Shown here in pieces: positions 41,992-51,765 of a stretch of 64,000 nt of DNA; the stretch's first letter is position 1, and each line of letters starts with the position of its first letter. Source of the stretch: Microvirga lenta (lineage in GTDB: Bacteria; Pseudomonadota; Alphaproteobacteria; Rhizobiales; Beijerinckiaceae); the NCBI RefSeq assembly GCF_020532555.1, contig NZ_JAJBBR010000012.1:1-64000 (forward strand), written 5' to 3'. The notes under the pieces are model-generated. The model was not told the origin of the DNA, ran no database searches, and worked only from the letters and a program-made list of their open reading frames with translations. The position numbers and the translations under genes were made by a program.

Positions 41992-44172
41992 ATGACCGTT
42001 GTCGCCCTGCCTTCCGGCAGTTCATCACTCCCATCCGGATTTCACGAGCTGGCCACCGTCAGCCAAGCAGTCCTGGATGCCATTCCCGTCGCCGTGTATG
42101 TCTGCTCGGCCGATGGAGCTATTGTGCGCTACAACCGGCATGCCCTCGAACTCTGGGGACGCACACCTTGCCCGGGTGAGACTGACGAGCGGTATTGTGG
42201 GGCCCATCGCCTTTACCACCTGGATGGACGCCCACTCCCGCATGCCGAAACGCCCATGGCCGACGTCCTGCGCACTGGCCAGCCTGCGCATGGGCTTGAG
42301 GTCATGGTCGAGCGGCCAGATGGCAGCCGTCGCATCCTCCTGGTCCAAATCGAGCCGCTGCTCGATGAGCACGGTGCCGTCCTCGGTGCCATCAACTGCT
42401 TCCAGGACATCTCCGAGCGCAAGGCCATGGAAGACGAACTCCGCCGGAGCCGGCAGGATCTGGAGGATTTCTTCGAGAACGGTGCCGTAGGTCTCCATCT
42501 GGTGGCTGCGGATGGGACGATCCTGAAGGCCAACCGGGCAGAGCTTGACCTCATCGGCTACACGGCGGACGAGTACGTCGGGCGAAAAATCACAGATTTT
42601 CACGCCGATGCTCCCGTGATCGAGGATATTCTTGCGCGCCTCTCCCAGGGCGAGAAGCTGGACAAATACCCCGCCCGCCTGAAGGCCAGGGACGGCTCCA
42701 TCCGGCATGTCCTGATCACGTCCAACGTTCACTTCTGCGATGGTGAGTTCCGCAACACCCGCTGCTTCACCGTTGACGTGACCGACCAGCACCGTGCCGA
42801 TGAGGCCTTGCGCGAGAGCCAGCAGCGGTTGGCCGTGACCTACGACCAAGCTCCCATCGGGATTGCTGAGGTGGATGCCACGGGACAGTTCGCTCGGGTC
42901 AATGCGGCGCTCTCGGCCATTATCGGCTACTCTCCTGAGGAGCTGCTAGGGCGATCCTTCGTCGAGCTGACCCACCCTGAGGACCGGGATGAGGATGTGC
43001 AGCAATATGCGCGGCAGGTGCGAGGCGAGATCACCCATTACTCGGTCCAGAAGCGCTTTCTGCGCCGGGACGGCAGCATCGTCTTCGTGAGCGTCCTCAG
43101 CTCGTCTGTGCTCGACCAGCAGGGCCGGTTCCGCTACGGCGTGCGCGTGGTCGAGGACATAACGGCCCGGCTCGAGGCGGAGGAGCGGCTGCGCGAGAGT
43201 GAGCGCCACGTCCGGGATCTTCTGGAGGCGCTGCCGACCGCGATCTACACGACCGATGCCAATGGCCGGATCACCTACTTTAACGAGGCCGCAGTCGCCT
43301 TTGCCGGCAGGCGGCCGGAGCTGGGCAAGGACACCTGGTGCGTGACGCTGCGGCTGTTCATGCCGGATGGGACCCCGCTGCCCCACGAGGAGTGCCCGAT
43401 GGCCGTTTCCTTGAAGGAAGGTCGTCCGTTGCGAGGCGTGGAGGCGATGGCGGAGCGGCCGGATGGAACCCGCGTACCGTTCCTGGCCTTCCCCACGCCA
43501 TTCCTGGACGCCTCAGGTCAGGTCATTGGCGCGGTCAACATGCTGGTAGACATTGCCGACCGCAAGCAGGCCGAGGAGCGCCAGAGGGTGCTGATCGACG
43601 AGCTGAATCATCGGGTAAAGAACACGCTCGCGACCGTGCAGTCGATTGCCACCCAGACCATTCGGACCGCACCCGATCTCCGGACCTTCTGCGAGAACTT
43701 CGAGCCCCGCCTCCTCGCCCTGAGCCGGGCTCACGAGTTGCTGACACGCCGGGGTTGGACGGGCGTCGGTCTGTGTGACATGATCGAACAGGAGCTGGAG
43801 CCCTATGGCGACGGTTCGGCTACGCGCGTGCACATCGATGGGCCGGATCTCCTCTTGGAGCCGCGGGTGGGCCTCGCCCTCAGTCTGGTCCTGCACGAGC
43901 TCACCACCAACGCCGCCAAGTACGGCGCACTGTCGACCGAGCAGGGTCTCGTCACGGTGCGGTGGAGCGCTTCAGGATCCGGCGCTTCCGCCAACCTTCG
44001 CATTGACTGGATCGAAAGCAGCGGACCTACAGTGACACCGCCGGCCACGCGCAGCTTCGGCACCCGCCTGATCGAGCGCACCATGACCAAGGATCTTCAA
44101 GGCAGAACCGCGCTCGATTTTGATCCCGCGGGCCTGCGTTGCACCCTTGAGCTTCCGCTCCAACAGCTCTGA
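41992..44172 (+). CDS. Multi-PAS HWE-family sensor histidine kinase
   Basis: The 726 residues (start ATG 41992, MTVVALPSGSSSLPSGFHEL) have four PAS/PAC units at about 30-150, 150-275, 275-400 and 400-520. They are marked by repeated SADGAIVRYN, AADGTILKANRAELDLIGYT, YSPEELLGRSFVELTHPEDRDE and DANGRITYFNEA. The HWE/HisKA_2 domain has ELNHRVKNTLATVQSIA with phospho-acceptor H540, followed by an ATPase domain (VLHELTTNAAKYGALS). It has no membrane segment, so it is cytosolic. It is followed after 8 bp by a receiver gene, its likely partner. Confidence 0.95.
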   Translation: MTVVALPSGSSSLPSGFHELATVSQAVLDAIPVAVYVCSADGAIVRYNRHALELWGRTPCPGETDERYCGAHRLYHLDGRPLPHAETPMADVLRTGQPAHGLEVMVERPDGSRRILLVQIEPLLDEHGAVLGAINCFQDISERKAMEDELRRSRQDLEDFFENGAVGLHLVAADGTILKANRAELDLIGYTADEYVGRKITDFHADAPVIEDILARLSQGEKLDKYPARLKARDGSIRHVLITSNVHFCDGEFRNTRCFTVDVTDQHRADEALRESQQRLAVTYDQAPIGIAEVDATGQFARVNAALSAIIGYSPEELLGRSFVELTHPEDRDEDVQQYARQVRGEITHYSVQKRFLRRDGSIVFVSVLSSSVLDQQGRFRYGVRVVEDITARLEAEERLRESERHVRDLLEALPTAIYTTDANGRITYFNEAAVAFAGRRPELGKDTWCVTLRLFMPDGTPLPHEECPMAVSLKEGRPLRGVEAMAERPDGTRVPFLAFPTPFLDASGQVIGAVNMLVDIADRKQAEERQRVLIDELNHRVKNTLATVQSIATQTIRTAPDLRTFCENFEPRLLALSRAHELLTRRGWTGVGLCDMIEQELEPYGDGSATRVHIDGPDLLLEPRVGLALSLVLHELTTNAAKYGALSTEQGLVTVRWSASGSGASANLRIDWIESSGPTVTPPATRSFGTRLIERTMTKDLQGRTALDFDPAGLRCTLELPLQQL

Positions 44173-44180
44173 GGCTCTCA

Positions 44181-44546
44181 ATGTCCGAGCTGAGTGGATT
44201 GCGCCTCCTCGTGGTGGAAGACGAGAGCCACGTTGCCATGCTGGTGGAAGACATGCTCGCCGACATGGGCTGCGACGTGGTGGCCAGTGCGGCCAGAGTC
44301 TCAGAAGCCTTGAAGTTGATCGAGGCGACGGACATCGACGCCGCTGTGCTCGATGTAAATGTGGCCGGCGAGAAGGTCTTCCCTGTTGCGGAGAAGCTCC
44401 GGGATCGAAAGATCCCTTTCGTGTTTGCAACAGGGTATGGGGCTGAAGGGGTAAGGGAGGACTTTCGCACCTATCCGGTGGTCCCCAAGCCCTTCCCACA
44501 GTCGCAGCTCCAGAAGGCGCTGATCAAGGCAATCGAGCGCTGGTAA
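44181..44546 (+). CDS. Single-domain response regulator
   Basis: The 121 residues are a stand-alone receiver: RLLVVEDESHVAMLVEDML, the phospho-acceptor D58 in AAVLDVNVAGEKVFPVAEKL, the conserved Thr in FATGYG and Lys in VPKPFPQSQL. The 8-bp spacing from the HWE kinase suggests they form one two-component pair. With no output domain it probably works through protein contact or a phosphorelay. Confidence 0.95.
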   Translation: MSELSGLRLLVVEDESHVAMLVEDMLADMGCDVVASAARVSEALKLIEATDIDAAVLDVNVAGEKVFPVAEKLRDRKIPFVFATGYGAEGVREDFRTYPVVPKPFPQSQLQKALIKAIERW

Positions 44547-44800
44547 TGGGCTCCAAAAGGCTCCCGCGGGCGACTTCCCGTCCTTTGCATCACACTGGCG
44601 TTCCTGAAAGGGCTGTGCCAGATCACGCGTCAAAGGGAGTGGGGTTGTCCTGGCCCAGTCACGTTCTAAGTACCCGGGCGCTTTGCCATCGACACAAGAG
44701 GGGCGTCCAATTTGGCTGATAACTGTGGGGCACGATACGTGGAGGCTCTGAGCATCCTCGCCGCTCGGGGCGACGACACGGCCTAAAGGAATACTGCGTA

Positions 44801-47800
44801 ATGCACGGCAGGCCCGATCCCACGGCTCCCCTGGACTTCCTCTCCGGCGGTGGGTGCCTGGGAGCGTTGATCCGCGCCCATGACTGGGCGGCAACCCCGC
44901 TTGGCCCGCCACATACCTGGTCACAGGTGCTCAAGACGCTGGTCAGCGTCATGCTCGGCTCCTCCCAGCCGATGTTCATCGCCTGGGGGCCAGAGCGCAT
45001 CCTGCTCTACAATGACGCCTATTCCGAGATCCTGGCCCAAAAACATCCAGCGGCGCTGGGTCAGCCCTTCCTGGACGTCTGGGACGAGATCCGCGACGAC
45101 CTCATCCCCATCGTCGAGCAGGCCTATGCCGGCGAGCCGGTCCACATGGATGACATCACCCTGTTCATGATGCGACGCGGCTTCCGCGAGGAAACCCACT
45201 TTGCCTTCTCCTATACGCCGATCCGGGACGAGACCGGCGCGGTGGCTGGCTTCCTCTGCCCCTGCATCGAGACCACCGCCCAAGTGATGGCCGAACGTCG
45301 CCAGGCAGCCGAGAAGGAGCGTCAGCAGCGCCTGTTCGAGCAGGCACCGGGCTTCATTACCGTCCTGACCGGACCTAACCACGTATTTGAGTTCGTCAAC
45401 CAGGCCTATGTGCGGCTGTTTGGGGATCGTGACTATGTTGGGAGAACCGTCCGCGACGTATTCCCGGAGCTGGAGGGCCAGGGCTTCTTTGAGTGGCTCG
45501 ATCAGGTCTACGAGACCGGGCAACGGTTTGTGGCCAACCATCTCCCGGTCCGCCTGCAAGCCTCGCCTGGCGCACCTGCGAAGCATCTCGTTCTCGACTT
45601 CATCTACGAGCCGGTAATCGATGAGGCTGGCATCATCGGCATCTTCTGCGAAGGCCATGACGTCACCGAGACCCACATCGCCCAACAGGCCCTCGCCCGG
45701 GAGAAGGAGCGCCTGGAGATCCTGAACCGGATCGGCTCGCAGCTTGCCTCGGAACTCGACCTCGACACCCTGGTCCAGGCCGCCACTGATGCCGGTGTGG
45801 CCCTGACAGGGGCACAGTTTGGCGCGTTCTTCTACAATGTCGTGAACCAGCAGGGCGAGAGCTACATGCTCTACTCCCTCTCAGGAGTTGCGCGGGAGGC
45901 CTTCTCCCGGTTCCCGATGCCTAGCAACACCGCTGTGTTCCACCCGACCTTCGCCGGGGAAGGCGTGGTGCGCTCGGATGACATCCTAAAAGACCCGCGC
46001 TACGGCAAGAACGATCCGTACTACGGCATGCCCAAGGGCCACCTCCCCGTCCGCAGCTATCTCGCCGTACCGGTCATCTCCCGGTCCGGAGAGGTTCTGG
46101 GCGGGCTCTTCTTCGGCCATGAGAGGCCAAGCGTGTTCACTCAGGAGCACGAGAACCTGCTGACCGGGATTGCCGGCCAGGCGGCGATCGCTATCGACAA
46201 TGCCCGTCTGTTCCGGGCGTCGCAGCACGAGATCGGCGAACGCAGGCGCGCCGAGGAGGCGCTGCGGGACCTCAACCACACGCTGGAGACGCGCGTGGCC
46301 GAGCGCACCGCCGAGCGCGACCGGGTCTGGAAGAACTCGCGCGACCTGCTCGTGGTCGTTGACGCGGACGGGATCTTTCGGGCCGTAAACCCGGCTTGGA
46401 CCGAGATCCTCGGGCATGCGCCGGACGAGGTGGTCGGGCACTCGTTCCTCGACTTCATCTGGCCCGAGGATGCCGCCCTCACCCAGAGCGGCCTTGACGA
46501 CGCGGTGTCCAGCCGTGACCTGACGAACTTCGAGAACCGCTACACGCACAAGGACGGCACGCCGCGCTGGATCTCCTGGCATACCTCGGCAGAAGGAGAT
46601 CTCGTCTACGCCTATGGCCGCGACGTCACGGCTGCAAAGGAACAGGAAGAGGCTCTGCGGCAGACCGAGGAGGCGCTGCGGCAGGCGCAGAAGATGGAGG
46701 CCGTCGGGCAACTCACGGGCGGCATCGCGCACGACTTCAACAACCTGCTCACCGGCATCGTCGGCTCGCTCGACCTGATGCAGACCCGCATTGCCCAGGG
46801 CCGCACGGAGGCGGTGGAGCGCTATGCCAAGGCGGCCATGAGTTCGGCCCAGCGCGCCGCTGGCCTGACCCACCGTCTTCTCGCCTTCGCGCGTCGCCAG
46901 CCGCTGGCGCCCAGGACCGTGGACACGAACAAGCTTGTGGTCTCGATGGAGGACCTGCTCCGGCGTACCCTTGGCGAGGCGGTCCAGATGGAGTTTGTCA
47001 CGGCCGGCGGGCTCTGGCTGACGCGCTGTGATCCGCACCAACTCGAGAGTGCAATCCTGAACCTGGCCATCAACGCCCGTGACGCCATGCCCGATGGCGG
47101 CAGGCTCACGATCGAGACGTGCAACACCCATCTTGACCACGCCTACACGGCGCTGCACCCGGGGGTGCGCCCGGGCCAGTATGTCTGCGTCGCGGTCACC
47201 GACACGGGCACCGGCATGCCGCCGGAAGTGATCGAGCGCGCCTTTGATCCGTTCTTCACGACCAAACCGCTGGGCCAGGGAACCGGCCTTGGCCTGTCGA
47301 TGATCTACGGCTTCGCACAGCAGTCGGAGGGCCATGCCCGGATCTATTCCGAGGTCGGCCAGGGTACTACGGTCAAGATCTACCTGCCGCGCTTCAACGG
47401 GGCGGTGGAGGAGGAAGCGGAGACAGCCGGATTGGCGGATGCACCCCGGTCAGAAACGGGTGAAACGGTGCTCGTGGTCGAGGACGAGCCGGTGGTGCGC
47501 GACCTGATCGTCGATGTGCTCAAGGATCTTGGATACCGGGCACTGGAGGCGGTCGACGGCCCTTCCGGCCTCAGGATGCTGCAATCCTCACGACGGATCG
47601 ATCTTCTCGTGACGGACGTCGGCCTGCCGGGGATGAACGGACGTCAACTCGCGGATCAGGCCCGCGAGCATCGCCCTGACCTCAAGGTGCTGTTCATCAC
47701 CGGCTATGCGGAGAACGCGGCCGTGGCGAGCGGCTTCCTTGAGCAGGGCATGGAAATGATCACGAAGCCGTTTGCGGTGGAAGCGCTCGCAATCCGCATT

Positions 47801-47821
47801 CGTGAGATGATCGAGCGGTAA
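44801..47821 (+). CDS. Hybrid histidine kinase (PAS-PAS-GAF-PAS-HisKA-HATPase-REC)
   Basis: The 1006 residues have N-terminal PAS-like units (about 30-170 and 175-300, [40 protein letters not shown]). A GAF domain follows at about 310-465 ([26 protein letters not shown]) and a PAS at about 505-620. The HisKA domain has H644 in [14 protein letters not shown], then comes an ATPase domain ([30 protein letters not shown]) and a C-terminal receiver with D939 ([13 protein letters not shown]). No transmembrane helix is seen. It is separate from the HWE pair by 250 bp. Confidence 0.95.
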   Translation: MHGRPDPTAPLDFLSGGGCLGALIRAHDWAATPLGPPHTWSQVLKTLVSVMLGSSQPMFIAWGPERILLYNDAYSEILAQKHPAALGQPFLDVWDEIRDDLIPIVEQAYAGEPVHMDDITLFMMRRGFREETHFAFSYTPIRDETGAVAGFLCPCIETTAQVMAERRQAAEKERQQRLFEQAPGFITVLTGPNHVFEFVNQAYVRLFGDRDYVGRTVRDVFPELEGQGFFEWLDQVYETGQRFVANHLPVRLQASPGAPAKHLVLDFIYEPVIDEAGIIGIFCEGHDVTETHIAQQALAREKERLEILNRIGSQLASELDLDTLVQAATDAGVALTGAQFGAFFYNVVNQQGESYMLYSLSGVAREAFSRFPMPSNTAVFHPTFAGEGVVRSDDILKDPRYGKNDPYYGMPKGHLPVRSYLAVPVISRSGEVLGGLFFGHERPSVFTQEHENLLTGIAGQAAIAIDNARLFRASQHEIGERRRAEEALRDLNHTLETRVAERTAERDRVWKNSRDLLVVVDADGIFRAVNPAWTEILGHAPDEVVGHSFLDFIWPEDAALTQSGLDDAVSSRDLTNFENRYTHKDGTPRWISWHTSAEGDLVYAYGRDVTAAKEQEEALRQTEEALRQAQKMEAVGQLTGGIAHDFNNLLTGIVGSLDLMQTRIAQGRTEAVERYAKAAMSSAQRAAGLTHRLLAFARRQPLAPRTVDTNKLVVSMEDLLRRTLGEAVQMEFVTAGGLWLTRCDPHQLESAILNLAINARDAMPDGGRLTIETCNTHLDHAYTALHPGVRPGQYVCVAVTDTGTGMPPEVIERAFDPFFTTKPLGQGTGLGLSMIYGFAQQSEGHARIYSEVGQGTTVKIYLPRFNGAVEEEAETAGLADAPRSETGETVLVVEDEPVVRDLIVDVLKDLGYRALEAVDGPSGLRMLQSSRRIDLLVTDVGLPGMNGRQLADQAREHRPDLKVLFITGYAENAAVASGFLEQGMEMITKPFAVEALAIRIREMIER

Positions 47822-48275
47822 GGGAAACTGTCCATCCTGATGTGCCACTGCCGGACAAGGCTCGCGAAGCCGCCGGCGCAGGGCAGCCAAACGGATGCCT
47901 TTAGGCCTGAGTGCCCCTTTCGGTGTCGCTTGCATCCAACTCCGAATGTAAGATCTGTCTTGATAGTGGGAAGGTCTCCAACGGGTCAGAAATTCACCTT
48001 CCGGCCTCTTAACAAACGTCAGCACTTGAGTGGCAAAGCGGACCAAACGTGCACGTCTCAGGAGTGCCAAGTTCAGACCTTTTGAGAATTCACGAGGTCT
48101 GAAGCAATGCAGCTATCCTTCCCCGCCTCGGGAACCGGACAAGGCCATACGCCGATCGGTATGCCAGGCAGCGTCCGGCGAGGGCTCACACTATGCAGCA
48201 GGTGCGAGGGATCATGCAAACAAACGGGCCGAGTTGCGCAGTGCATGCAGTTCTGTTCGAGGGCGGCACCTGATC
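47822..48275. other. Intergenic; contains a dispersed 103-bp repeat
   Basis: No gene is supported. The part 47968-48070 is similar to 56058-56160, without gaps. The remainder shows nothing recognisable. Confidence 0.5.
47968..48070 (+). repeat. Dispersed 103-bp repeat, left copy
   Basis: It aligns without gaps to 56058-56160 in the same orientation. The best shared blocks are AACAAACGTCAG, AAGCGGACCAAAC and CGTCTCAGG. The two copies bracket the quinate/shikimate cluster. Confidence 0.75.
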
Positions 48276-50162
48276 TCAAATACCAGAAGGCAATGCCGCA
48301 GATGCGAGGCGTGTCTGCGATGCCAGTCGGATTGGCGCATTCACTGCGCCATAGCCCTGATAGTTGCGTCGTTCCACAATCTCGAAGAAGAACCCGCCCT
48401 CTATCATCCTGGTATAGACCTGGAGATACTCGGCGGATCCCTCGCGGTCATATAGGATGCTGCCCGCTCTAAGGCGCTCCACGTCATCGGCGGAAAGGTC
48501 CGTCCGCACCTCGAGGTCGTCGTAGTAGTTCTCGGGGATCGGGAGGAGTTCGATCCCGTTCGCCTTCAGGTGCTCGACGGTTGTGAAGATGTTGCTGGTC
48601 GCGAGCGCAATGTGCTGGACCCCGGATCCAAAAAGGTCGTTCAGGAAGCGGGATGACAGCGTTTGTCGGCTCTGCGATGCATTCAGGATGAGACGCAGCG
48701 AGCCGTCGCGGGTTTCGATGGCTTGGCTCTGAACCACACCGCCAGGATCGATCACCGTCTGAACAGGCGTCTTCTGCACTTCGAGAAGCGACGTGTAGAA
48801 CAGAAGCCAGGTCAGCATCTCCTCGTAGTGCATCGATTGGGAGACGTGGTCGACCGTGGTGAGCCCGGCACCCGCAAAGTCACCGTCCTTGAGGGGTTCG
48901 AAATCGACATCCCAGAGTCGGTCGAGTCCGGTCTTATGGTCGACGAAGTACAGCAAGCTGCCTCCAAGCCCACGGACCGCCGGGATGTTCATCTCGCCAG
49001 GCCCGACCGGCTGCTGGAAAGGCTGGTCGAGCAGCATCACGGCTCGCTCCAACATCCCGGGCGCATCATTGACCCGCAACGCCAGTGCGCACACGGATGT
49101 GCCATGCGTGATGTTGAAGGAATGGGCGAAGCCCTCTTTGTCCGCGTTCACGACGATGTTGATATCGCCCTGGCGCCAGCGGGTCACGGCCTTGGAGCGG
49201 TGGATCCCGGCTTTGCGGAAGCCGAGCCCGATCAAGCTCTTCTCGAGCCCGACGGCGCTGCGCTCATCGACCGCGAACTCGATGAATTCGACACCAGAGC
49301 AGTCAGCTTTGGGCGGGAGGCCCTGGAGTTCCGGGAAGACCGCCCCTGTTCTCTGGCGGAGTTCGTCGAGCATGACGATCAGGGAGCGCTGGCCGTCGAT
49401 GGCGACGCTGCGCGTCGAACCCGCGCGGAAGCGGTCGTTGAAGATCTCCAGGGACAGGAGCCCGTCGAACCCGGTCGCGTGAAGCGCGAGCATGAACTCG
49501 TCGATGGGCAACTCGCCCTGTCCGGGGAAGCAGCGGTAATGCCGGCTCCAGGACAGATAGTCCATGTCGAGCTTGGGCGCGTCCGCCATCTGAACCAGGA
49601 AGATCCTCTCCGGCGGGATGGAGCGGATGGCCGACAGGTCCGTCCTCCGGGCCAGGATGTGGAAGGAGTCTAGCACGAGCCCGACTGCCGGATGATTGGC
49701 CCGCCGCACGACCTCCCAGGCATCGCGGTAGTCGTGAATGTGCCGGCCCCAGGATAGGGCCTCGAATCCGACACGCATGCCGCGTTTTGCGGCGCGTTCG
49801 CCGAGTTCATGGAAATCGGCGGCCGCCCGGTCGATCCCTCCGAGGGCATCCGGCGAGACGTTGCTGCACACCATCAGAAGATCGCAGCCGAGTTCCTCCA
49901 TGACGTCGAACTTGCGCTCCGCCCGGGCGAACACCTTCGACCGCTGCGGCTCGGGCATACCCTCGAAATCCCGGAACGGCTGAAAGGTAATCGTGGAAAG
50001 CCCTAGCCCCTCAATCATCCGTCGTGCATCTTTGGGGCTGCCATTGAAGGAGAGAAGGTCGTTCTCGAAGATCTCGACCCCTTTGAACCCGGCCGCCGCT
50101 ATGGCTTCGATTTTCTCGGTCAGGGTGCCGCTGAGGCAAACAGTGGCGATGGCAGTGCGCAT
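48276..50162 (-). CDS. quiC: 3-dehydroshikimate dehydratase, QuiC type (TIM barrel fused to HPPD-like domain)
   Basis: The 628 residues fuse an AP-endonuclease-like TIM barrel (about 1-285) with two VOC/4-hydroxyphenylpyruvate dioxygenase-like modules (about 295-610). In the barrel the metal ligands are in place: E134 (VGFEALSWGRH), D165 (GLVLDSFHI), Q191 (FLVQMADAP) and E239 (LSLEIFND). The enzyme converts 3-dehydroshikimate to protocatechuate in the cytosol. The C-terminal part has YAEMLTWL-like HPPD motifs (MHYEEMLTWLLFYTSLL, VQHIALATSNI). It runs leftward, divergent from the transporter, behind the two GntR genes and probably in one transcript with them. Confidence 0.92.
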   Translation of the reverse strand: MRTAIATVCLSGTLTEKIEAIAAAGFKGVEIFENDLLSFNGSPKDARRMIEGLGLSTITFQPFRDFEGMPEPQRSKVFARAERKFDVMEELGCDLLMVCSNVSPDALGGIDRAAADFHELGERAAKRGMRVGFEALSWGRHIHDYRDAWEVVRRANHPAVGLVLDSFHILARRTDLSAIRSIPPERIFLVQMADAPKLDMDYLSWSRHYRCFPGQGELPIDEFMLALHATGFDGLLSLEIFNDRFRAGSTRSVAIDGQRSLIVMLDELRQRTGAVFPELQGLPPKADCSGVEFIEFAVDERSAVGLEKSLIGLGFRKAGIHRSKAVTRWRQGDINIVVNADKEGFAHSFNITHGTSVCALALRVNDAPGMLERAVMLLDQPFQQPVGPGEMNIPAVRGLGGSLLYFVDHKTGLDRLWDVDFEPLKDGDFAGAGLTTVDHVSQSMHYEEMLTWLLFYTSLLEVQKTPVQTVIDPGGVVQSQAIETRDGSLRLILNASQSRQTLSSRFLNDLFGSGVQHIALATSNIFTTVEHLKANGIELLPIPENYYDDLEVRTDLSADDVERLRAGSILYDREGSAEYLQVYTRMIEGGFFFEIVERRNYQGYGAVNAPIRLASQTRLASAALPSGI

Positions 50163-50225
50163 GCTCGTTAATCCATTTCCTCTCTGGAGTGCGGGAGCTT
50201 GTTGCCGTTTCGGGCCGCTCCCTCT

Positions 50226-50906
50226 TCAGCCGATGGTTCCGGTGGCGAGCGCATGCTCGACCCCGCCGGAGACGTGGCGCCTTAGTACCTCGCACGCTTC
50301 TTCGGCATCCCTTCGCAGAGCAGATTCCAGCAGTTCGGCATGCTCGCGCGCTGCGATCTCGCCCCGGTAGCTCAGAGCGATCATCTGGTAGCGAAGATAC
50401 TTGTCGAAGACCGCCGCATGCGTGTCGATCAGCATCTTCGACCCGCAGGCCGAGATGAGTGCCTGGTGGAACTGCCAGTCATATTGCTTCCATTCCTCGG
50501 TGCTGGTCCGGTCTCCCCTCGCCATGCGCTCCTCCATCCGGGCAAGCCGGTGGTGGGCGGCGACGACGCGGCCCTCCCATTCCACGTCGCCGGCCCGGAA
50601 CGATTGCTCAAGCGCACGGCATTCGAGGAGTTGCCGAAGGGCCGCGATCTCCCTCAGATTGGCAATCGAAACGGGAGCAACCTCAAAGCCCTTCTGGCCT
50701 TCGGCGATAACGAGCCGCTCAGAGGAGAGGCGGTTCAGGATTTCGCGAAGCGTGCTGACACTTGCGCCGTAGTTCGCCTTGAGTTGGTCGAGCTTCAACT
50801 TCTTGCCGGGCGGGAGGCGACCGAACACGATGTCGGTCCGGATCCTTTGGTAGGCGCTTTCTCCTACGGCCAGAATCTGGAGACTGGCTTGCACATCGTC
50901 GGTCAT
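50226..50906 (-). CDS. GntR/FCD-family regulator 2 of the quinate cluster
   Basis: The 226 residues from ATG 50906 (MTDDVQASLQILAVGESAYQ) have a winged helix (RIRTDIVFGRLPPGKKLKLDQLKANYGASVSTLREILNRLSSERLV). An FCD effector domain follows with metal-binding-type residues (DWQFHQALISACGS, LRRHVSGGVEHAL). Its ATG overlaps the stop of regulator 1 in ATGA. It is a close paralog of regulator 1, so the pair came from a tandem duplication. It probably controls the divergent catabolic genes. Confidence 0.9.
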   Translation of the reverse strand: MTDDVQASLQILAVGESAYQRIRTDIVFGRLPPGKKLKLDQLKANYGASVSTLREILNRLSSERLVIAEGQKGFEVAPVSIANLREIAALRQLLECRALEQSFRAGDVEWEGRVVAAHHRLARMEERMARGDRTSTEEWKQYDWQFHQALISACGSKMLIDTHAAVFDKYLRYQMIALSYRGEIAAREHAELLESALRRDAEEACEVLRRHVSGGVEHALATGTIG

Positions 50907-51571
50907 CGCAAAACGCCACTTTCCAGCGTGCTGGCCACGCATCCGTTCACATGCCGGGTCAGCACCTCGCAGGCTCTGTCGGCGTCGCGTGCGAGGGCGC
51001 AATCGAGCAGGATCTTGTGCTCCTCGGCTGCAATCTCTCCCCGGAAGACGATCGCCACCATCTGGTACCGGAGGTACTGGTCGAAGACCCCGCCATAGAG
51101 GTCGAGGAGGGTCTGGGAGTCGCAGGCCTCAATCAGCACCTGATGGAACTCGCGGTCATACCGCTTCCAGAGCTCGGTGCCGTCGCGGTCTCCCGCCATC
51201 ATCCGGCGCTCCAGGACGGCCAGCTTGTAATGCGCGGCAACGACACGGCTCTCCCATTCCAGGTCACCTGCCGCGAAGGACAGCGGCATCGCATAGGTCT
51301 CCAGGAGCAGCCGCATCGCGGCGACATCCTCAAAGCCAGCCGGAGAAACCGGAGAGACCCGGAAGCCCCTCTGCCCTTCGGCAAGAACCAACCCCTCGGA
51401 GGACAGGCGGCTGAGGATCTCCCTCAGGGTGCTGACGCTGGCTCCATAGGCCGTCGCAAGCCGATCCAGCCGGAGCCTCGCGCCAGGGGCGAGCCGGCCA
51501 AATACGATGTCGGTGCGGATCCGGTCGTAGGCTCGATCCGCGATGGATGTGGCGAGCAACTCTACACTCAT
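50903..51571 (-). CDS. GntR/FCD-family regulator 1 of the quinate cluster
   Basis: The 222 residues from ATG 51571 (MSVELLATSIADRAYDRIRT) have a winged helix (FGRLAPGARLRLDRLATAYGASVSTLREILSRLSSEGLVLAEGQRGF) and an FCD domain (YDREFHQVLIEACDSQ, LTRHVNGCVASTLESG). A GTG start at 51613 is possible. It is encoded divergently from the TRAP transporter, with a palindrome between them that is a natural operator. The ligand is inferred to be a cluster substrate such as quinate, shikimate or dehydroshikimate. Confidence 0.9.
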   Translation of the reverse strand: MSVELLATSIADRAYDRIRTDIVFGRLAPGARLRLDRLATAYGASVSTLREILSRLSSEGLVLAEGQRGFRVSPVSPAGFEDVAAMRLLLETYAMPLSFAAGDLEWESRVVAAHYKLAVLERRMMAGDRDGTELWKRYDREFHQVLIEACDSQTLLDLYGGVFDQYLRYQMVAIVFRGEIAAEEHKILLDCALARDADRACEVLTRHVNGCVASTLESGVLR

Positions 51572-51642
51572 GAGGCCGGCATTCCGATCCTGGGCACTGT
51601 CTGTCCTCTCCACGCGCCAAGAGCCAGCGCTGCACCAGCTCT

Positions 51643-51670
51643 CATATGATTAAACGCAAAATATCATATG
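51643..51670. promoter_or_regulatory. Candidate GntR operator in the divergent promoter region
   Basis: CATATGAT at 51643-51650 and its complement ATCATATG at 51663-51670 lie 12 bp apart, so the half-site centres are 20 bp (two helical turns) apart. The site lies between the divergent regulator and dctP genes and is AT-rich in a GC-rich setting. Confidence 0.65.
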
Positions 51671-51765
51671 TTCCACCGAATGCCTATTGATTTTGGAAAA
51701 CTCCGAGAGGATAGTACCTGCCAAGACGCAGGCTACTGCGCGGTAGGAACTTAGGAGAGGAACAC

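Noticed and set aside
45986..47335. A 449-codon minus-strand frame
   Set aside because: Antisense to the hybrid kinase; no domain of its own.
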